A DNA stretch of 39,956 nucleotides from Nemertoderma westbladi (lineage: Eukaryota > Xenacoelomorpha > Nemertodermatida > Nemertodermatidae), in NCBI GenBank assembly GCA_032718475.1, contig JAUCBJ010000791.1, positions 1 through 39,956 of the forward strand, written 5' to 3'. A model generated the notes under the pieces. That model had not been told where the DNA came from and made no database searches. It worked only from the letters and a program-made list of their open reading frames with translations. The position numbers and the translations under genes are program-made. Below, in pieces: positions 12,299 through 20,801 of the stretch; positions within the stretch are counted from its first letter, which is position 1; each line of letters begins with the position of its first letter.

Positions 12299-12380
12299 CT
12301 AGACTCGAACCCACAAACATCTGGAGTCAGAGACCCGAGTTCAAGGCTCCGATATAATTAAACTGTTAAACCACTACACA
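12299..12380 (-). other. tRNA-like sequence, probably a SINE head or tRNA pseudogene
   Basis: On the minus strand the stretch begins TGTGTAGTGGTTTAACAG, which contains an A-box-like TAGTGGTTTAA. It ends GTGGGTTCGAGTCTAG, which contains a B-box-like GGTTCGAGTCT. The A-to-B distance (about 65 nt) is long for an ordinary tRNA but possible with a long variable region. I could not fold a clean cloverleaf or assign an anticodon, and the closing acceptor stem is not evident. A tRNA-derived SINE promoter region is the likeliest reading. Confidence 0.45.
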
Positions 12381-13183
12381 ATGAATTTCCTTGATATAAA
12401 TGGTTCCGCATGCACCAATATGAAGTCTTAATAAATTATTAGTTTTTCTGTATTCGATATAAAGTAGGCCCTAAAGTGTTTCTGTCACGCAGGGGTCAAG
12501 TACAGGCATTCACAAGAACGAGCATAGCGAGTTAGTGAATATTCTCGAATGTCTCCTCAATAAGCTCAAATCTATGTGAAACTGCGTCCTATCGAAGAAC
12601 AATAAACACCGATGTTAGTCTTTATTATCATGAAACTTTTAAATAATAACTCGTAAATGTGTCGGGAAGCTCAAGAAATATTTCAGATCCTGGCTGACTA
12701 GGCTCCAAATGTCCCATTTAGATAGGGTGGGCACTGACTCACTATTTTTATCCAGTTTACAAAAGGTTTTAGAAAACTATTACGCCTATCAGTGGTCCAA
12801 AGTTAGGCTACCACTGTAGCACCTGCACCTGCTCTGCATGATGTGTTCTACAGTAAATATGGATCTGGCGCGCCTATAGTTTATTAAAACATACTTTTTT
12901 CACCAAAATTAAATGATACATTTATCGAAAATATCGGACGATGAGGGAAAATTTTAAATATTATTAAATTAAATTAATTAAAAAATTTTAATTTTCCGAT
13001 ATCTACTGTACTTATACAGTATTTAGTTATGCATTATTTAATCATTCTGAACGCACAAATACATTTTAATGATTTAATATATATTGATATATATTTAATC
13101 CCCCCAAAATACCAAGCCCCATTTACTTCACTTGCCCCCAAACAAAACCCTTTTAGAAATGTTAATAATGTGGAATAACACAT
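12381..13183. other. AT-rich intronic stretch, no gene seen
   Basis: No coding or RNA gene is supported. An imperfect AT-rich inverted repeat lies at about 12928-13003: ATATCGG near its start and CCGATAT near its end flank runs of A and T. It may be the remnant of another small hairpin element. Confidence 0.5.
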
Positions 13184-13314
13184 TTATTGCCCGGTTATCA
13201 AGTTATTATCCCTAATATTTTACCCTCGGGCAGGAAACCCTCGGGCTACGCCCTCGGGTTATTCCTGCCCTCGGGTAAAATATACGGGAAAATAACTTGA
13301 TAACCGCGCAATAA
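13184..13314. mobile_element. Long imperfect palindrome, probable hairpin-type MITE
   Basis: Two 53-bp arms (13184-13236 and 13262-13314) pair with only a few mismatches around a 25-bp loop. The left arm starts TTATTGCCCGGTTATCAAG and the right arm ends CTTGATAACCGCGCAATAA. The arms and loop together contain four copies of CCCTCGGG. A diverged right-arm copy at 11556-11604 shows this is a dispersed family rather than a single palindrome. There is no coding capacity. Target-site duplications are not clear, so the MITE label is inference. Confidence 0.65.
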
Positions 13315-13608
13315 GTATTGATATTGAGACTTTCTGTTACAACCTATTGTACTCTCTTGGCGATGTTCCAATATAGTCTAACAGTATTAGCTGGGTCGAC
13401 TAAAGGGAAGTTAATTCCATAGAGGCAGTTTCCACTAATATGGTTGACCTTATTTCATTGCAGTTTTAACTAATAATAGAGGCTCAAATATCAGTGTTGT
13501 ACATCGAGATCAGTTGGCAATTTAGCAACTTGAAGGGGAGGAGTAGTCGTACTTTTGCGCTATTATAGTAGTAGAGATTTCCAAAACTACATAACTACAA
13601 CTACAGTA

Positions 13609-13955
13609 CTAAAATGTCGAACGAACTCTGACAGTGGAAATGAGATCCTTCAAGGCTTCCCGATTCTCCATAGTTGTCGCAATTTCGTTTCTCCCAAGTT
13701 CAGTATCCCTTTCAAGTTGATCTATATATGTTATGGCCGGTCGTCCACGACTACGCTTTCCATGAGTTGGCTGCCAGAAAAGTAGATCTGGTATGACCTC
13801 ATCTTTACTTCGCCAGCAGTGCCCACTGAATCTTAATCTGCGTTCACGGAGGGTGGTTGATACAGGTGGTATTGTACCATAAAGCTCGGCGTTTGTCATG
13901 TTGTCTCCAGCTGATGTTTAGGGCTGCCCTGCCCGTCTTGTGTATAGCAACCATC
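13609..13955 (-). pseudogene. Non-LTR retrotransposon reverse transcriptase, C-terminal remnant
   Basis: The minus strand encodes MTNAELYGTIPPVSTTLRER, then RLRFSGHCWRSKDEVI, LLFWQPTHGKRSRGRP and YIDQLERDTEL. The combination RRLRF-GHC-R-KDE followed by GKRSRGRP-TYIDQL is the recognisable C-terminal tail of LINE-type endonuclease/reverse-transcriptase proteins. Just upstream, ALNISWRQH lies in another frame, so a one-base shift separates it from MTNAEL. The catalytic RT domain is absent. This is a 5'-truncated, decayed insertion in the ABCC intron, with no active role expected. Confidence 0.75.
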
Positions 13956-14322
13956 AATTCGTTTGTTAATGAAAATAATCAAAACAATAAATGTGCATTA
14001 AGCATTAAATATTGTCAAATTAAAATTAAAGAACCCCAACAATCCTTCTATATTTATTTTATTTTATTCTTAAATTGTTACTTTTTCGCCCTAATAATTA
14101 TAACCCAAAATAAGGAGAAAAGGAGGTACTTTTTTTCCCGGCGTAAAAAAGAAAATGGAAAATTAATAAAATTAATGTATATTCTATAATTTCTTTGTTC
14201 TACTTATCGCCGTTCTGAGTGCTTAAAATTATTTTATTATTATCATAATTTTTATGTTTAAGAATATTAATTATTCCTAAATTGCATCGTGATTTGGTTT
14301 GATAATTTCCAAATTAAAGTCT
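13956..14322. other. AT-rich intronic stretch, no gene seen
   Basis: This low-complexity A/T-rich sequence lies between the LINE remnant and the 13-bp array. One open frame of about 110 codons runs through it, but its composition (strings of I, N, K, F and Y) is that of AT-rich noncoding DNA. Confidence 0.5.
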
Positions 14323-16674
14323 CTGCACCATGTGTCTGCACCATGTGTCTGCACCAAGTGTCTGCACCATGTGTCTGCGCCATGTGTCTGCACCATGTGT
14401 CTGCATCATGTGTCTACACCGTGTGTCTGCAGCTCTGCACCATGTGTCTGCACCAAGTGTCTTCACCAAGTGTCTGCACCATGTGTCTGCACCATGTGTC
14501 TGTACCATGTGTCTGCACCATGTGTCTACACCATGTGTCTGCACCAAGTGTCTGCACCGTGTGTCTGCAGCTCTGCACCATGTGTCTGCACCATGTGTCT
14601 GCACCATGGGTCTGCACCAAGTGTCTGCACCATGTGCCTGCACCAAGTGTCTGCACCATGTGTCTGCACCAAGTGTCTGCACCATGTGTCTGCACCATGT
14701 GTCTGCACCAAGTATCTGCACCATGTGTCTACACCGTGTGTCTGCAGCTCTGCACCATGTGTCTGCACCAAGTGTCTGCACCATGTGTCTGCACCATGTG
14801 TCTGTACCATGTGTCTGCATCATGTGTCTGCATCATGTGTCTACACCGTGTGTCTGCAGCTCTGCACCATGTGTCTGCACCATGTTTCTGCACCAAGTGT
14901 CTGCACCATGTGTCTGCACCATATGTCTGCAACAAGTGTCTGCACCAAGTGTCTGCCCCAAGTGTCTCCAAGTGTCTGCACCATTGTCTGTACCATGGGT
15001 CTGCACCATGTGTCTGCACCATGTGTCTGCACCAGTGCCTGCACCAAGTGTCTGCATCAAGTGTCTGCACCATGTGTCCACACCATGTGTGTACAGCTCT
15101 GCACCATGTGTCTGCAGCACTGCACCTTATGTCTGCACTGCACCAGTGTCTGCAGGCTGCACCATGTGTCTGTACCATGTGTCTGCACCAAGTGTCTGCG
15201 CCATGTGTCTACACAGTGTGTCTGCACCATGTGTCTGCAGCTCTGCACCATGTGTCTGCACCAAGTGTCTGCACCATGTGTCTGCGCCATGTGTCTGCAC
15301 CATGTGTCTGCATCATGTGTCTACACCGTGTGTCTGCAGCTCTGCACCATGTGTCTGCACCAAGTGTCTTCACCAAGTGTCTGCACCATGTGTCTGCACC
15401 ATGTGTCTGTACCATGTGTCTGCACCATGTGTCTACACCATGTGTCTGCACCAAGTGTCTGCACCGTGTGTCTGCAGCTCTGCACCATGTGTCTGCACCA
15501 TGTGTCTGCACCATGGGTCTGCACCAAGTGTCTGCACCATGTGCCTGCACCAAGTGTCTGCACCATGTGTCTGCACCAAGTGTCTGCACCATGTGTCTGC
15601 ACCATGTGTCTGCACCAAGTATCTGCACCATGTGTCTACACCGTGTGTCTGCAGCTCTGCACCATGTGTCTGCACCAAGTGTCTGCACCATGTGTCTGCA
15701 CCATGTGTCTGTACCATGTGTCTGCATCATGTGTCTGCATCATGTGTCTACACCGTGTGTCTGCACCATGTTTCTGCACCAAGTGTCTGCACCATGTGTC
15801 TGCACCATATGTCTGCAACAAGTGTCTGCACCAAGTGTCTGCCCCAAGTGTCTCCAAGTGTCTGCACCATTGTCTGTACCATGGGTCTGCACCATGTGTC
15901 TGCACCATGTGTCTGCACCAGTGCCTGCACCAAGTGTCTGCATCAAGTGTCTGCACCATGTGTCCACACCATGTGTGTACAGCTCTGCACCATGTGTCTG
16001 CAGCACTGCACCTTATGTCTGCACTGCACCAGTGTCTGCAGGCTGCACCATGTGTCTGTACCATGTGTCTGCACCAAGTGTCTGCGCCATGTGTCTACAC
16101 AGTGTGTCTGCACCATGTGTCTGCAGCTCTGCACCATGTGTCTGCACCGTGTGTCTGCAGCTCTGCACCATGTGTCTGCACCAAGTGTCTGCACCATGTG
16201 TCTGCACCATGTGTCTGTACCATGTGTCTGCATCATGTGTCTGCATCATGTGTCTACACCGTGTGTCTGCAGCTCTGCACCATGTGTCTGCACCATGTTT
16301 CTGCACCAAGTGTCTGCACCATGTGTCTGCACCATATGTCTGCAACAAGTGTCTGCACCAAGTGTCTGCCCCAAGTGTCTCCAAGTGTCTGCACCATTGT
16401 CTGTACCATGGGTCTGCACCATGTGTCTGCACCATGTGTCTGCACCAGTGCCTGCACCAAGTGTCTGCATCAAGTGTCTGCACCATGTGTCCACACCATG
16501 TGTGTACAGCTCTGCACCATGTGTCTGCAGCACTGCACCTTATGTCTGCACTGCACCAGTGTCTGCAGGCTGCACCATGTGTCTGTACCATGTGTCTGCA
16601 CCAAGTGTCTGCGCCATGTGTCTACACAGTGTGTCTGCACCATGTGTCTGCAGCTCTGCACCATGTGTCTGTAT
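14323..16674. repeat. 13-bp minisatellite with higher-order structure (about 180 units)
   Basis: The basic unit is CTGCACCATGTGT with variants CTGCACCAAGTGT, CTGTACCATGTGT, CTGCATCATGTGT and CTACACCGTGTGT, and an interspersed 8-bp CTGCAGCT. The same variant order reappears at an offset of 907 bp (for example 14414-14698 and 15321-15605) and, for a later segment, at 1413 bp (14833-15120 and 16246-16533). The second 907-bp block lacks 21 bp (one 13-mer plus one 8-mer). Because 13 is not a multiple of 3 and the unit contains no stop in any sense frame, all three + frames stay open for hundreds of codons. These frames are not genes. Confidence 0.95.
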
Positions 16675-16749
16675 CAAATTCAATACGAAAAAATATTACG
16701 ATGCAAAGAACGAAAATTTCATTTTGTCTGTTAATCATGTCCCAAATTG

Positions 16750-16752
<3 letters not shown>

Positions 16753-16784
<32 letters not shown>
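16753..16784. repeat. Poly(C) tract, 32 nt
   Basis: An uninterrupted run of 32 C lies 45 bp upstream of the exon at 16830, between the 13-bp array and the splice acceptor. A poly(G) tract lies about 100 bp downstream of the same exon. Confidence 0.95.
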
Positions 16785-16829
16785 TACAATTATACCAACA
16801 GTTCTTCTCAGATTGGCTTTCATTTCCAG

Positions 16830-17180
16830 GCTATCAACGCCAAGTTAAAAGATGGGCGAATGAAACTCCTTTCCGAAGTTATCACCGGGATCCAGGTGTT
16901 GAAACTGTATGCGTGGGAGAAGGCCTACAAGAAACGGGTAGAGGACATCCGGGATAAGGAGATATCCATTCTCCGACGCTACTTGTTCCTTGGTGCAGGT
17001 TCCTCCTTCCTCTGGAACGCTTCCATCATGATCGTTGCCCTTATCTCCTTCGCCGTTTATGTTTTATCCGACCCCGCCAACGTTCTCACTCCCGAGAAAG
17101 TTTTCGTTTCTCTCGCCTTGTTCAACAACCTCGGATTCCCCATATCCATTCTACCAGCGTTGATCGGAATGCTGATACAG
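16830..17180 (+). CDS. ABCC1-like: ABCC (MRP1-like) transporter, exon C: TMD1 end
   Basis: The exon has 117 codons in phase 0 at both ends, between acceptor CATTTCCAG and donor CAG|GTATAG. It encodes AINAKLKDGRMKLLSEV, then ITGIQVLKLYAWEKAY and the helices FLGAGSSFLWNASIMIVALI and SFAVYVLSDP. It ends TPEKVFVSLALFNNLGFP and ISILPALIGMLIQ. The G-I-x-VLKLYAWE block and the VFVSLALFN-L-FP-x-ILP segment are diagnostic of ABCC proteins. The exon covers the second intracellular loop and the last TMD1 helices. It is the only ABCC exon here bracketed by long complementary homopolymers. The reading frame also continues open upstream through the minisatellite, but the consensus acceptor and family alignment place the start at 16830. 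Confidence 0.95.
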
Positions 17181-17282
17181 GTATAGTTATAAATTAATTA
17201 TAGATGATACTGAAACTAGTTAGAGATTAGATAGCTATGTTTCAAATTTCATGCAATCTCATTAAGATTTGTAGAACAATTT

Positions 17283-17309
17283 GGGGGGGGGGGGGGGGGG
17301 GGTGGGGGG
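17283..17309. repeat. Poly(G) tract (20 G, then T, then 6 G)
   Basis: The G run begins about 100 bp after the donor of the exon at 16830-17180. It is followed by GC-rich sequence to about 17320. It is complementary to the poly(C) tract at 16753-16784 and could also form a G-quadruplex in DNA or RNA. Confidence 0.95.
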
Positions 17310-17869
17310 CCGGGCCGCCAGGCTATAGAAAAGTGGCCAAATTAACTCAAAGTAAATTGGAGAAGATGATGCCTCTTTCTATTTGGCACGAGAGTTATAT
17401 TTTCAACCTCACGTAGATCAGAATTTTATCCAATGAAATAACTCGTCTTCATACGACCTGTATTTTTCAAGATATGGATGTTTCATTAAAAGTGGTCAAA
17501 AAGTGCAAGTATCCGTACTTTTCGTATTTCCTTAACTTTGGTGAAAATGTGGCAATTCGATGATATTTCGGTTTTTGAGGATGCTGGTTCCGATGACAGA
17601 CCTCATTTTTCTTGAAAATAGTCAGAAAAAAATAGAAAATATAATTTTTCTTTATTGGTTTTTAATATTTTTAATATTTAATTATAGTTTTACTATACTG
17701 TACTGTCAATATCTGAATGTCGGTAAAGTTTGGACTTATGGTAGAATAGTAGGCCGAGCTACAGCAACTTTATATGATATGTAATTTTCTCCGTGTCACG
17801 ACAAGAAATCCTTGTATTTCTCCCGTAATTGACCGAATCTCGCGAATAACAATGGGAAGAAACCATTAT
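17310..17869. other. Intronic stretch, no gene seen
   Basis: This is AT-rich intron between the poly(G) tract and the 24-bp array. The one open frame (about 17560-17784) has low-complexity I, F and L content and no recognisable domain. No RNA gene or transposon end was recognised. Confidence 0.5.
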
Positions 17870-19844
17870 CCACATCGTTGTTTCTTTCCCCTTTCCACAC
17901 ATTGTTTATTTCCCATTTCCACTCATTGTTTATTTACCCTTTCCACACATTGTTTATTTCCCTTCCCACATTGTTTATTTCCCCTTTCCACACATTGTTT
18001 ATTTCCCTTCCAACATTGTTTATTTCCCCTTTCCACACATTGTTTATTTACCCTTTCCACACATTGTTTATTTCCCTTTCCACACATTGTTTATTTCCCT
18101 TCCAACATTGTTTATTTCCCCTTTCCACACATTGTTTATTTACCCTTTCCACACATTGTTTATTTCCCCTTTCCACACATTGTTTATTTACCCTTTCCAC
18201 ACATTGTTTATTTCCCTTCCAACATTGTTTATTTCCCCTTTCCACACATTGTTTATTTACCCTTTCCACACATTGTTTATTTCCATTTCCACACATTGTT
18301 TATTTCCCTTTCCACACATTGTTTATTTCCCCTTTCCACACATTGTTTATTTACCCTTTCCACACATTGTTTATTTCCCTTCCAACATTGTTTATTTCCC
18401 CTTTCCACACATTGTTTATTTACCCTTTCCACACATTGTTTATTTCCATTTCCACACATTGTTTATTTCCCTTTCCACACATTGTTTATTTCCCTTCCAA
18501 CATTGTTTATTTCCCCTTTCCACACATTGTTTATTTCCTTTCCAACATTGTTTATTTACCCTTTCCACACATTGTTTATTTCCCCTTTCCACACATTGTT
18601 TATTTTCCCTTTCCACACATTGTTTATTTACCCTTTCCACACATTGTTTATTTCCCTTCCAACATTGTTTATTTCCCCTTTCCACACATTGTTTATTTAC
18701 CCTTTCCACACATTGTTTATTTCCCTTCCCACACATTGTTTATTTCCCCTTTCCACTCATTGTTTATTTCCCTTTTCCACACATTGTTTATTTCCCCTTT
18801 CCACACATTGTTTATTTACCCTTTCCACACATTGTTTATTTCCCTTCCCACACATTGTTTATTTCCCCTTTCCACACATTGTTTATTTTCCCTTTCCACA
18901 CATTGTTTATTTACCCTTTCCACACATTGTTTATTTCCCTTCCAACATTGTTTATTTCCCCTTTCCACACATTGTTTATTTACCCTTTCCACACATTGTT
19001 TATTTCCCTTCCCACACATTGTTTATTTCCCCTTTCCACTCATTGTTTATTTCCCTTTTCCACACATTGTTTATTTCCCCTTTCCACACATTGTTTATGT
19101 CCCCTTTCCACACATTGTTCATTTCCCCTTTCCATCCTCCACATTGTTTATTTCCCCTTTCCACTCATTGTTTATTTCCCTTTTCCACACATTGTTTATT
19201 TCCCTTTTCCACGCATTGTTCATTTCCCCTTTCCATCCTCCACATTGTTTATTTCCCTTTTCCACACATTGTTTATTTCCCCTTTCCACACATTGTTTAT
19301 TTACCGTTTCCACACATTGTTTATTTCCCCTTTCCACGCATTGTTTATTTCCCCTTTCCATCCTCCACATTGTTTATTTCCCTTTCCACGCATTGTTTCT
19401 TTCCCCTTTCCACACATTGTTTATTTCCCCCTTCCACACATTGTTTATTTCCCTTCCCACACATTGTTTATTTCCCCTTTCAAAACATTATTTATTTCCT
19501 CTTGCCATCCACCACATTGTTTATTTCCCTTCCCACACATTGTTTATTTCGCCTTTCCATCCTCCACATTGTTTATTTCCCCTTTCCACACATTGTTTAT
19601 TTACCCTTTCCATCCTCCACATTGTTTATTTCCCCTTTCCACTCATTGTTTATTTCACTTTTTCACACATTGTTTATTTCGCCTTTCCACACATTGTTTA
19701 TTTCCCCTTTCCATCCTCCACATTGTTTATTTCCCCTTTCCACTCATTGTTTATTTCACTTTTTCACACATTGTTTATTTCCCCTTTCCACAAATTGTAT
19801 TTCCCCTTTCCACACATTGTATTTCCCCTTGCCATCCTCCACAG
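17870..19844. repeat. 24-bp pyrimidine-rich minisatellite ending in a 3' splice site (about 80 units)
   Basis: The unit combines TTTCCACACATTG with TTTATTTCCCC, with shorter forms (TTCCAACATTG) and longer forms (TTTCCATCCTCCACATTG). It is strongly C+T-rich on the gene's sense strand and contains no stop in any sense frame, so long open frames cross it. The last unit reads CCATCCTCCACAG and is followed directly by the exon at 19845. Its ACAG is the splice acceptor, and the array serves as the polypyrimidine tract. Confidence 0.93.
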
Positions 19845-20132
19845 CTGAACGTTTCGTTATCCCGATTGAACCGATTCTTCCGTCTTCCCGAACTCGATCC
19901 CTCCACCGTATCCTCCGTTTGCGTCTCCGACCTCTGCGCTTTGAGTATCCGGAACGCAACATTCTCATGGGACAGAACGGATCCCGCAGCCACCGTCCTC
20001 AGTGACGTCACTACCTCGGTGAAGACTGGCCAGCTGGTCGGCGTTGTTGGACAGATTGGCTCCGGAAAGAGTAGTCTACTGTCTGCTGTACTGGGCGAAT
20101 TGGATAAACTCCATGGAGATATATGTGCCCAG
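19845..20132 (+). CDS. ABCC1-like: ABCC (MRP1-like) transporter, exon D: NBD1 start with Walker A
   Basis: The exon has 96 codons, phase 0 at both ends, acceptor CCTCCACAG and donor CAG|GTGAGC. It encodes LNVSLSRLNRFFRLPELDP, then IRNATFSWDRTDPAATVLSD and VTTSVKTGQLVGVVGQIGSG, ending KSSLLSAVLGELDKLHGDI. The A-loop aromatic is in NATFSW and the Walker A P-loop is GQIGSGKSS, the ATP-binding lysine site. SVSLKRL-like residues at the start are the usual TMD1-to-NBD1 connection. The stretch between the connector and NATFSW is variable in the family and looks ordinary. The acceptor AG belongs to a repeat unit of the preceding array. Confidence 0.96.
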
Positions 20133-20250
20133 GTGAGCCAATAGCAACCCTTATAGTGTGAGGGAAGATTAGCCAATCACAGCCTATGGTTTGGGAGGGT
20201 GGGTCACATGGAAATCAATTGTCTGCGGTCAGTGGTCTGTGCAGTCAGCT

Positions 20251-20388
20251 GATAGCGGTGTGTTTGTGCGTACCAAGGTTGTATGGTGATAGCGGTACGT
20301 TTGTGTGTACCAAGGTTGTATGGTGATAGCGGTACGTTTGTGTGTACCAAGGTTTTCCGGTGATAGTGGCATGTTTGTGTGTACCAAG
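20251..20388. repeat. 37-bp tandem repeat, about 4 copies
   Basis: The unit contains GATAGCGGTACGTTTGTGTG followed by TACCAAGGTTGTATGGT. The third copy ends in a diverged TTTTCCGGT instead of TTGTATGGT, and the fourth copy is partial. It lies in the short intron between the exons at 19845 and 20625. The rest of that intron (20389-20624) shows no feature apart from its acceptor. Confidence 0.9.
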
Positions 20389-20624
20389 TAATTAATTATA
20401 TAATTAAAGTTTAATATTAATGTTGGGTATCAGAATCATGATGCCGTCTCTGTATTATTCTTCAGCCAAGATTCTATTGATTGTTTCTATTAATATGAAA
20501 GTTGAATTTAGTGTTTCGTATTCGATTTTATCAATTGAAATATCTCGACATATTTCCATTTAGTCTCTTGTTTTAATGTTACACTCGCGCCAGAGTAAAA
20601 TACAGACATTTCATTACCTTACAG

Positions 20625-20801
20625 AGTAACGTCGCCTATGTCAGTCAACAGGCCTGGATACAGAACGCCACACTGCGTGATAATATATTATTCTGCACCC
20701 CAATGGATAAACATCGGTATTGCAAAGTTCTACAGGCCTGTGGTCTGAAACCAGATTTAAAGCAGTTACATGCTAGGGACATGACAGAAATAGGTGAAAA
20801 G
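20625..20801 (+). CDS. ABCC1-like: ABCC (MRP1-like) transporter, exon E: NBD1 Q-loop region
   Basis: The exon has 59 codons, phase 0 at both ends, acceptor CTTACAG and donor AAG|GTTAGT. It encodes SNVAYVSQQAWIQNATLRDN, then ILFCTPMDKHRYCKVLQACG, then LKPDLKQLHARDMTEIGEK. The Q-loop is VSQQAWIQN, which senses the gamma-phosphate and contacts the intracellular loops. The last residues TEIGEK are near-invariant in ABCC NBD1 and continue as GINLSGGQ in the next exon. The final 26 bases of this exon and the following donor are the founder of the 3.6-kb tandem array that fills the next intron. The first in-frame stop past the donor is TAG at 20826-20828, so failure to use this donor truncates NBD1 before the signature motif. 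Confidence 0.96.

Noticed and set aside
13857-14189. A 110-codon frame in AT-rich sequence
   Set aside because: Low-complexity N/K/I/F composition, and it overlaps the tail of a LINE remnant on the other strand.
14289-16734. Very long open frames (over 800 codons) of Cys/His/Val-rich repeats on the + strand and many on the - strand
   Set aside because: They are produced by a 13-bp repeat lacking stop codons. All three sense frames give the same peptide, which a real gene would not do.
16753-17309. Poly(C)/poly(G) as a transposon target duplication or tailing
   Set aside because: The intervening sequence is a conserved ABCC exon with proper splice sites, so the tracts are not ends of an insertion. 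Homopolymer length may still be affected by sequencing error.
17774-20005. Long open frames of LFISPFHT/HCLFPLST-type repeats
   Set aside because: By-product of the 24-bp array. There is no domain, and three frames are open at once. Only the part from 19845 in one frame is an ABCC exon.
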